DNA from: Acidobacteriaceae bacterium | Lineage (GTDB): Bacteria > Acidobacteriota > Terriglobia > Terriglobales > Acidobacteriaceae | Length of the DNA: 6,729 nucleotides | Assembly: GCA_025462785.1 (NCBI GenBank) | Contig: JAOAPG010000391.1 | Coordinates: forward strand, 1-6,729 | Reading direction: 5' to 3' | In this document: piece by piece, positions 1 to 3,905 of the stretch | Layout: the number at the start of each line of letters is the position of its first letter | Position numbering within the stretch: the stretch's first letter is position 1 | The notes under the pieces: generated by a model | The model's database searches: none | What the model was told of the DNA's origin: nothing | Seen by the model: only the letters and a program-made list of their open reading frames with translations | Translations under genes and position numbers: made by a program

Positions 1-728
1 CGGTTCGCGAAACGTCCCTGCCTCAATCCCGATCCGCAGAAGATACCTATGCGTACAGCCTTGAGGAAATTCTAACGATGGTTGCGGCTGTACCCGAGTC
101 CGCAGCAATGTTGATTGCTACGGCAGCGTTTACAGGTGTCCGCCGTGGCGAGTTGCGCGGGATGCGATGGGAAAATTACCGAGATGGGGAAATCTTAATT
201 GCCAGCTCCATCTGGAATGGCATTACGACGGAACCAAAAAGCAAAAAATCCCGAGCGCCCATTCCAATTATCGGTTGGCTGGCAACAAGGTTGGCTGAGC
301 ATCGCAAGAGCCTAGGCAATCCGATCGCTGGCCCATTGTTTCCTAATGAGGCAGGGAAGGCCCTAGACCCGCAGAACGTTCTACGTCGCGTCATCCAGCC
401 GTCGCTTGACGTGTGCGGCATCTGTAGCAAGGTGGAATCCAAGCACAATAGGGCGAATCACAAATACGAGCGCAACAACTCGCTTCCTGAGTGGCACGGC
501 TGGCACGCATTTCGCCGCGGACTCGCAACGAACCTTCACCGGCTGGGAGTCGATGACAAAACCATTCAGGCAATCTTGCGACACTCGAATGTTGCGGTAA
601 CTCAAGCGTGCTATATCAAGAGCGTGCCGGAGCAGAGTATTGCTGCGATGCAGAAACTTGAGAGCGCCTTAAATGACACCGAAGTGACACCGAAACAACA
701 GATTCAGATTAGTAAATCGGTGATGTGA
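1..728 (+). CDS. Tyrosine site-specific integrase, C-terminal part (5' end outside window)
   Basis: Tyrosine recombinase that would cut and rejoin att sites of an integrated element. The reading frame is open from the left edge (first whole codon at 3), so the ATG at 78 is probably internal and the N-terminal arm- and core-binding domains lie outside. Counting from that ATG, the catalytic set is complete: Arg22 in TGVRRGEL, a Lys in the hairpin KSKKS (54-58), His143 and Arg146 in WHAFRRG, His169 in ILRHSN, and nucleophile Tyr179 in ACYIKS. An insertion at 113-128 has Cys-X2-Cys-X6-His-X4-His spacing, like a small zinc site, and is absent from the related integrase at 879-1556. The gene runs toward the 3' end of the tRNA, 48 bp away, the usual position of an island integrase beside its target. 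Its last codons hold an 11-bp tandem repeat (674-695). It looks intact as far as visible. Confidence 0.93.
   Translation, partial: VRETSLPQSRSAEDTYAYSLEEILTMVAAVPESAAMLIATAAFTGVRRGELRGMRWENYRDGEILIASSIWNGITTEPKSKKSRAPIPIIGWLATRLAEHRKSLGNPIAGPLFPNEAGKALDPQNVLRRVIQPSLDVCGICSKVESKHNRANHKYERNNSLPEWHGWHAFRRGLATNLHRLGVDDKTIQAILRHSNVAVTQACYIKSVPEQSIAAMQKLESALNDTEVTPKQQIQISKSVM
674..695 (+). repeat. Two tandem 11-bp repeats (TGACACCGAAR) inside integrase 3' end
   Basis: TGACACCGAAG (674-684) is followed directly by TGACACCGAAA (685-695), differing only at the last base. The repeat lies in the C-terminal tail of the integrase, after the catalytic Tyr, about 80 bp from the 3' end of the tRNA. An 11-bp period places both copies on the same DNA face. 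It could be an arm-type integrase binding site overlapping the coding end, or simply a coding repeat (DTEVTP). The binding role is inference. Confidence 0.5.
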
Positions 729-776
729 AGTTTGTGTATTGCCATGCAAGAGAATGACTTAAACCGAATGGTGTTC

Positions 777-853
777 TGGTGGCCCCGGGGTGATTCGAAC
801 ACCCGACCTCCGGTTTAGGAAACCGCTGCTCTATCCAGCTGAGCTACGGGGCC
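777..853 (-). tRNA. tRNA-Arg (anticodon CCU), with encoded CCA
   Basis: The minus strand folds as a full cloverleaf. The acceptor stem is GGCCCCG with CGGGGCC (7 bp), the D stem GCUC/GAGC has loop GG, and the T stem is GGGUG/CACCC with UUCGAAU. The anticodon loop is UUCCUAA, giving anticodon CCU for arginine codon AGG. The outermost anticodon-stem pair (27-43) is a G-G mismatch. The discriminator is A, followed by an encoded CCA (777-779 on the plus strand read TGG). The gene is hemmed between two integrase 3' ends, and its 5' half through the anticodon loop is duplicated exactly at 3106-3145, so it is the target of at least one integration. Upstream on its own strand, the integrase stop codon lies only 25 bp away, so its promoter must lie within or beyond that integrase gene. 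Confidence 0.96.
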
Positions 854-854
854 A
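815..854. repeat. att-like direct repeat, copy 1 (5' half of intact tRNA)
   Basis: Forty bases identical to 3106-3145 in the same orientation. The repeat covers tRNA positions 1 to 38 (5' acceptor strand, D arm, 5' anticodon stem and the whole anticodon loop) plus one flanking base. Identity stops at the anticodon loop on one side and just past the tRNA 5' end on the other, as expected when recombination happens in the anticodon loop and the incoming element carries a matching tRNA half. Confidence 0.85.
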
Positions 855-878
855 TGTTCTCTAACCTACTCTGTACTA

Positions 879-1556
879 TCAGTTTATAACGACTTCGCTT
901 GAGCGAGCGAACGCCGCCATTGCACGTTCATTGCACACCGTTTCCAAGCGATGCATCGCTTCTACCGCATCACCTGGAGCGGACTTCACGTAGTGATTCA
1001 TCGTAGTTGGCAAGTTCGCATGACGCATAATCGCCTGTATTGTTTTATCAGGCGTTCCCACGCCGTATAAATTTGTTGCCAACCCTCGGCGGAATGCATG
1101 CCAACCATGCCAGGACAATCCCGCCTTCTTTAGCAACGGTTTAATTTCTCGCCGCGCTAAATTGTCGAGATGAAGAGGCCGACCATTGGAAGCAGCAAAA
1201 ATCCAGCCATGCTGCGGACTGCGCGCAGCTTGCCGGTGCCGTTCCAAAAAGCTCGCTAGAGGCGAGATGACTGGGATGGGCGATTTCGATTTTCTAGTCT
1301 TCGGATCGCTCACCTCTTGGCTCCATACCGAGCGAGAAATCCGAAGTTCGGCATCTGCATAGTCTTTCCAGTCCAGACCTCGCAGTTCGCCCTTCCTCAA
1401 ACCAGTGAAAGCAGCAGTAGCGACTACCGTCACCGCCGGTTCTGGTAAAAGGTTGAGCATCTGGAAAATCTCCTCTAAAGAATTGGCATGCGTGTCTTGC
1501 GACTCGCGTGCTCTGTGCAGGGTTGAGTGCCAATCCCACGACCTTACTGTGAGCAT
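879..1556 (-). CDS. Tyrosine site-specific integrase, N-terminally truncated or frameshifted
   Basis: Catalytic domain of a tyrosine recombinase, related along its length to the one at 1-728 (shared SLEEI, ATAAFTG, GELRG, HGWHAFRRGLATNL, DKTIQAI). The active-site set is complete: Arg54 (TGLRKGEL), a hairpin Lys near 86-91 (KTRKSK), His153 and Arg156 (WHAFRRG), His179 (MRHANL), Tyr189 (NHYVKS). It has 225 residues against roughly 350-400 for full integrases, and its first 18 residues do not look like family sequence. In the overlapping minus frame, about 1500-1560 encodes KVVGLALNPAQSTR, which resembles the linker normally preceding RESQDTHANSLEEI, so a one-base lesion near 1500-1515 is likely. 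It lies 25 bp upstream of, and on the same strand as, the tRNA. Probably nonfunctional for arm-site binding, and best read as a degenerate island integrase. Confidence 0.8.
   Translation of the reverse strand: MLTVRSWDWHSTLHRARESQDTHANSLEEIFQMLNLLPEPAVTVVATAAFTGLRKGELRGLDWKDYADAELRISRSVWSQEVSDPKTRKSKSPIPVISPLASFLERHRQAARSPQHGWIFAASNGRPLHLDNLARREIKPLLKKAGLSWHGWHAFRRGLATNLYGVGTPDKTIQAIMRHANLPTTMNHYVKSAPGDAVEAMHRLETVCNERAMAAFARSSEVVIN
919..940. repeat. Two tandem 11-bp repeats (ATTGCAC-N4) inside integrase 3' end
   Basis: ATTGCACGTTC (919-929) is followed by ATTGCACACCG (930-940). The shared 7-mer ATTGCAC recurs at an 11-bp period. It lies in the C-terminal coding tail (VCNERAM), about 65 bp from the tRNA 5' end, roughly mirroring the repeat at 674-695 on the other side. 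A binding role for integrase is inference. Confidence 0.4.
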
Positions 1557-1642
1557 CGGCCATTTCGTTTGTTACGACATCTCCGTGCTGTTGCTCCGAG
1601 GGGACCAGGTCTACAAATCTCTCCTTGCTGCTTCCCCAAAGT

Positions 1643-1669
1643 TGACAAAAAAATGACAATCGCGTGACA
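1643..1669. repeat. Three TGACA direct repeats at exact 11-bp spacing
   Basis: TGACA begins at 1643, 1654 and 1665, a strict 11-bp period. On the minus strand this reads as TTGTCA units separated by 5 bases. That layout matches two known kinds of site: PhoB boxes (TGTCA-containing 7-mers with 4-bp spacers) and arm-type binding sites of tyrosine integrases. It lies upstream of the integrase remnant (minus) and about 240 bp upstream of the sulfotransferase (plus). Neither role can be settled from sequence. Confidence 0.55.
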
Positions 1670-1832
1670 AAGTCCAGCCACTGTCTGCCTCTAACCTTGC
1701 GAGAAATGCCTGGACTGCAACGAGTAGGCGTGTATGGATACGTCGGGCTCATTCTGATTGGGAAGTACGAGACGGTGCAGGCGTCGCGGAAGGCAATCCG
1801 GCGACCCGCAAGGATCTGGGCGATGTAAAGGT

Positions 1833-1860
1833 TTGGACCGTGGGCCATCGCTGGTATAGA
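1833..1860 (+). promoter_or_regulatory. Candidate sigma-70 promoter of the sulfotransferase gene
   Basis: TTGGAC (1833-1838) and TATAGA (1855-1860) are separated by 16 bp, 3/6 and 4/6 matches to consensus. A start near 1867 would leave a leader of about 40 nt before the ATG at 1908. Plausible but weak. Confidence 0.3.
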
Positions 1861-1894
1861 AAATCGGGATTCCGTAACCTGGTGTTGAGGTCCT

Positions 1895-1899
1895 GAGGA
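1895..1899 (+). promoter_or_regulatory. Ribosome binding site of the sulfotransferase gene
   Basis: GAGGA lies 8 bases before the ATG at 1908 and favours it over the in-frame ATG at 1932, which has no such motif. The site sits within a small inverted repeat, GGTCC-TGA-GGACC (1889-1901), that could partly mask it. Confidence 0.5.
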
Positions 1900-1907
1900 C
1901 CACTTGC

Positions 1908-2894
1908 ATGCTCAATCAATCGAGCGCTCCGATGCTGTCCTCAGTGACCACGCTACCGAATTTCTTCATCGTGGGAGCGCCCAAGGCTGGCACCACTTCG
2001 CTTTACTACTATCTGGATCAGCACCCGAGTGTGTACATGAGCCCTATCAAAGAGCCGAACTACTTTGCGACCGAGATTCGGATCGGCAACATCGGGCCTC
2101 AGTGGCAAGGTTGGGCGCAAAAGGAAAACGACTCGCTTCGGAAGTACCTCAGCGGCCCGATGCGAGAAAAGAGGTTCGGCGGACTCGTCTCGAACTCGTC
2201 GGACTATCTGAAACTCTTCCAGAACGTCAGTGGCGAGAAAGCCATCGGCGAAGCGAGCGTCTGCTACCTCTGGTCAAAGACCGCCGCTCAAAACATCGCA
2301 TCCGCCACGCCCAGCGCCAAAATCATCATGGTCCTGAGGAACCCGGTGGACCGTGCGTTTTCACAGTACAAGCAAGCCGTCGCTTGTGGCCTGGTAGGCA
2401 GGTCGTTTCGAGAACACATTCGGATCAGCCTCAACAGCAAATCCGACAAATTCGAGGTGCTCAATCCATTTCTCGAATACGGCCTCTACTACGAGCAGGT
2501 CAAGCGCTATACGGATTTGTTTCGAGCGCAGAATCTGCGCATCTACCTGTATGACGATTACCGGAACGCCCCCGAAAACACTTTGGCGGACAGCTTCGAA
2601 TTCCTGGAAGTCGATCCAAAGTTCTCTCCAGACATGTCCGAGAGACATTTGGACACCCGGGTCCCTAGGTTTATCTGGATCAGCTACATGCTGAGGAAAT
2701 GCGGGGTTTGGCCTTTGTTGAAGCGTGCAGCTCCGGCCACTCTTCGACCAGGCGTTCGCAAACTGGTTTCCAGAAATGGACCAAGCCTAGAAATAGATCC
2801 TGCTGATCGAGCTTTCTTGAGCGATTACTACCGCGAGGACGCCGCTCGGCTCTCAACGCTCATTCAGCGCGACCTCGATGCCTGGCTCCGCTAG
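1908..2894 (+). CDS. PAPS-dependent sulfotransferase (heparan-sulfate-type sulfotransferase domain)
   Basis: Cytosolic-type sulfotransferase of 328 residues that moves a sulfo group from PAPS to an acceptor, most likely a carbohydrate. Near the N-terminus, after FFIVG, the 5'-phosphosulfate loop is GAPKAGTTSL (23-32) with Lys26. The 3'-phosphate-binding motif is VLRNPVDRAFSQY (142-154), with Arg144 and Ser152. GEASVCYL (114-121) matches the segment conserved in this branch as GE-S-Y. No signal peptide or membrane anchor is evident. Length is normal for the family and the frame is undamaged. It is the only recognisable cargo between the tRNA-derived repeats, and no glycosyltransferase or polysaccharide genes are adjacent, so the acceptor is unknown. 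Bacterial relatives often decorate exopolysaccharide or O-antigen; a surface-modification role here is inference. Start chosen by the GAGGA site. Confidence 0.93.
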   Translation: MLNQSSAPMLSSVTTLPNFFIVGAPKAGTTSLYYYLDQHPSVYMSPIKEPNYFATEIRIGNIGPQWQGWAQKENDSLRKYLSGPMREKRFGGLVSNSSDYLKLFQNVSGEKAIGEASVCYLWSKTAAQNIASATPSAKIIMVLRNPVDRAFSQYKQAVACGLVGRSFREHIRISLNSKSDKFEVLNPFLEYGLYYEQVKRYTDLFRAQNLRIYLYDDYRNAPENTLADSFEFLEVDPKFSPDMSERHLDTRVPRFIWISYMLRKCGVWPLLKRAAPATLRPGVRKLVSRNGPSLEIDPADRAFLSDYYREDAARLSTLIQRDLDAWLR

Positions 2895-3105
2895 ATCATA
2901 AGCACATCCTGTCAACAGTCTATGTTTCGCTGGCTCAGAGATTGCCGTCTGTGACCTTGGATTGTCGCTGCCGGGCAGGGAAGATCAGACGGTGAAAAAC
3001 AACCCCACTTTAGCCCCCACAATAAGCGTAATCACCAGTCATCGCGACATACTTCGTGTAGCCAACCGCGTCGCGTAAGTATTTGATAATCCGCTTCGGA
3101 TCCAA

Positions 3106-3145
3106 TTAGGAAACCGCTGCTCTATCCAGCTGAGCTACGGGGCCA
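3106..3145. repeat. att-like direct repeat, copy 2 (orphan 5' half of tRNA-Arg)
   Basis: An exact 40-bp copy of 815-854 in the same orientation. It cannot form a tRNA: the T arm, the 3' acceptor strand and the 3' anticodon stem are missing, and the left flank is unrelated. It is best read as the original chromosomal 5' half, cut away from its 3' half when the island inserted at the anticodon loop. Confidence 0.85.
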
Positions 3146-3160
3146 GTATTGGCATCGCAG

Positions 3161-3190
3161 AAGGTATGCGCGATTTTAACCCAACTCCAA
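3161..3190 (-). promoter_or_regulatory. Possible displaced original promoter of the tRNA
   Basis: Reading the minus strand toward the orphan tRNA half, TTGGAG (3185-3190) and TACCTT (3161-3166) are 18 bp apart and end about 17 bp before the tRNA 5' end. If the island did insert in the anticodon loop, the original promoter should lie exactly here. Both boxes are weak, so the call rests mainly on position. Confidence 0.2.
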
Positions 3191-3426
3191 ATTTAGAAGA
3201 CCCTCACGACCCCACAATCAACGACAGGCTACGCGCTCGGTAGAACCATTCTAACAAGCTTTATGTTTGCTTCTCCCCTCGAGTCGATCTGCGCTCTGCC
3301 GTAAACGTCCATTGTGTCGGACACCTGCGCATGGCGCATGATAATTAGGCCTTGCTACAGGACGAACGCCGCTGAAAACCTGAAATCAATTGTGGTTATC
3401 TTTAATCGTTCATGATTTGAGATGTT

Positions 3427-3576
3427 ATGACGCAGAACCTAGACCAGCGCATTGAAAAATTATCTAGACTCATTACTGAAGAGCAGGATCGTCAAAAGCT
3501 GCTAAAGCTAGCAGAAGAAGTCAACAAGCTCTTACAAGAGAAAAGACTCAATCAAAAAACAGGTCACGCCGCGTAA
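3427..3576 (+). CDS. Small charged helical protein (49 aa), unknown function
   Basis: A 49-residue ORF beginning MTQNLDQRIEKLSRLI and ending KTGHAA. It is rich in Glu, Lys, Leu and Gln, with leucine and isoleucine at heptad-like spacing over residues 5-40, so one long amphipathic helix or short coiled coil is predicted. No Cys, no signal peptide and no membrane segment. Acidobacteria carry many short hypothetical proteins starting with a similar pattern (M-x-x-N/D-L-x-x-R-I-x-x-L), which is why I think it is real; this is from memory, not a search. The start is supported only weakly by GAGA (3419-3422) five bases upstream. A nearer ATG at 3422 stops after two codons. The gene appears monocistronic. 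Function unknown. Confidence 0.55.
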   Translation: MTQNLDQRIEKLSRLITEEQDRQKLLKLAEEVNKLLQEKRLNQKTGHAA

Positions 3577-3686
3577 CTCTACCGATGAGGGTTTCGCTTC
3601 GTATTTACGCTTTGCCCTGCCGTTGCCGACTACTACAAATCGACGAATCCAGCAGCAACGAAACAAAAACCGAATAGCCATTAAGT

Positions 3687-3752
3687 AGCTCCCCTCACCG
3701 GGGTGCTGAACTGCCCGGCCAAGGTGTTGTCAGGCACCTAAGGGGTGGAGCT
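3687..3752 (+). ncRNA. Candidate structured leader RNA before the efflux gene (unknown class)
   Basis: AGCTCC (3687-3692) pairs with GGAGCT (3747-3752), extendable by CCT/AGG across a bulge, and closes a domain. Inside it, CCGGG (3698-3702) pairs with CCCGG (3714-3718), and AGGTG (3722-3726) pairs with CACCT (3735-3739), giving a three-way junction. The loop of the first inner hairpin, GTGCTGA (3703-3709), can instead pair with TCAGGCAC (3730-3737, one bulged G), giving an H-type pseudoknot that excludes the AGGTG stem. Two exclusive folds suggest a switch. It matches no riboswitch consensus I can recall, and the distance to the start codon (about 150 nt) is compatible with a leader element. 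Chance folding remains possible. Confidence 0.3.
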
Positions 3753-3895
3753 GACAGAAGCACCATCTAAGGAAGTGCCACATTAGCTTTTCGCCATTGG
3801 GTGAAGAGTAAACTCAAACCGACATTTAAGAAACCTCGGACACTTCCGGAGCATCTGTACCCTGTCCCGCAGATTTCCCGAGTTTTCAACAACGT

Positions 3896-3900
3896 AAGGA
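3896..3900 (+). promoter_or_regulatory. Ribosome binding site fixing the efflux gene start
   Basis: AAGGA sits five bases before the ATG at 3906. It supports that start over the in-frame GTG at 3801, which has no purine-rich site and would add 35 residues not typical of EmrB proteins. Confidence 0.65.
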
Positions 3901-3905
3901 CGAGC

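Larger units (their letters stand above)
1557..1907. other. 351-bp gap without a convincing intact gene
   Basis: No intact gene is recognised. The minus strand at about 1500-1570 keeps what looks like a scrap of the integrase N-terminal/linker region in another frame. On the plus strand one frame is open from the stop at 1654 to a stop at 1894-1896 (79 codons) but has no early ATG, and the first credible starts are far in. Its C-terminal part (KVWTVGHRWYRK) looks protein-like but is not recognised. A different plus frame gives a 40-codon ORF at 1706-1828, also unrecognised. The gap also holds the TGACA repeats (1643-1669) and a candidate promoter (1833-1860). Confidence 0.5.
815..3145. mobile_element. 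Small tRNA-integrated island (integrase + sulfotransferase) between 40-bp direct repeats
   Basis: Bounded by exact 40-bp direct repeats derived from the 5' half of tRNA-Arg(CCU), with an integrase immediately inside the tRNA-proximal end pointing at the tRNA. Only one other recognisable gene, a sulfotransferase, lies inside. The repeat-to-repeat unit is 2,291 bp, very small for an integrative island, so it may be a deletion remnant whose ends survived. The integrase lacks its N-terminal domain, so the unit is probably not self-mobile now. The retained tRNA is intact because the inserted DNA supplies a matching 5' half. Seen: repeats and gene order. Inferred: integration history. Confidence 0.65.
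2895..3426. other. 532-bp intergenic region containing the island's right end
   Basis: No gene recognised on either strand. 2895-3105 is the right end of the island; just before the tRNA-half copy lies a small stem, ATCCG-CTT-CGGAT (3089-3101). 3106-3145 is the tRNA-half copy. 3146-3426 should be original chromosome from upstream of the tRNA. It contains a near-perfect palindrome, GTGTC-G-GACAC (3314-3324), followed by a small hairpin TGCGC-ATG-GCGCA (3326-3338) and a -10-like GATAAT (3340-3345). That could be a regulated promoter for the small gene at 3427, but no good -35 element is visible. Confidence 0.6.
3577..3905 (+). other. 329-bp upstream region of the efflux transporter gene
   Basis: No gene. 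A weak promoter candidate is TTGCCC (3612-3617) with TACAAA (3634-3639), 16 bp apart. Downstream is a strongly foldable segment (3687-3752). A similar pair of short words, GCACC then TAAGG, occurs twice (3734-3743 and 3760-3772), hinting at an old imperfect duplication. The reading frame of the transporter is open back to a GTG at 3801, but that GTG has no ribosome site. Confidence 0.4.

Noticed and set aside
1643..1669. CRISPR or plasmid iteron array
   Set aside because: The repeat word is only 5 bp, present three times, with no spacers or replication gene nearby.
1570..1848. Minus-strand ORF upstream of the right integrase as an independent gene
   Set aside because: Its interior overlaps the integrase frame, and the rest is unrecognised; only the part near 1500-1570 looks like integrase linker.
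1904..2554. 216-codon plus-strand ORF overlapping the sulfotransferase
   Set aside because: It is an out-of-frame, Arg-rich shadow; the overlapping frame carries both PAPS-binding motifs.
3106..3145. Second tRNA gene
   Set aside because: Only the 5' half through the anticodon loop is present; the 3' anticodon stem, T arm and 3' acceptor strand are absent, so no cloverleaf can form.
3698..3737. Guanidine-III riboswitch
   Set aside because: It shares the H-type pseudoknot layout and CCGG-like stem, but the conserved ACGAG-type loop sequence and loop lengths do not match.
3687..3760. TPP riboswitch (GGGGTGC followed by TGA)
   Set aside because: Only the short GGGGTGC word matches; the conserved CTGAGA and GATAATGCC segments are missing.
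3801..3905. 35-residue N-terminal extension of the efflux protein from a GTG
   Set aside because: No ribosome site at the GTG, a good AAGGA before the ATG at 3906, and the extension does not resemble EmrB N-termini.
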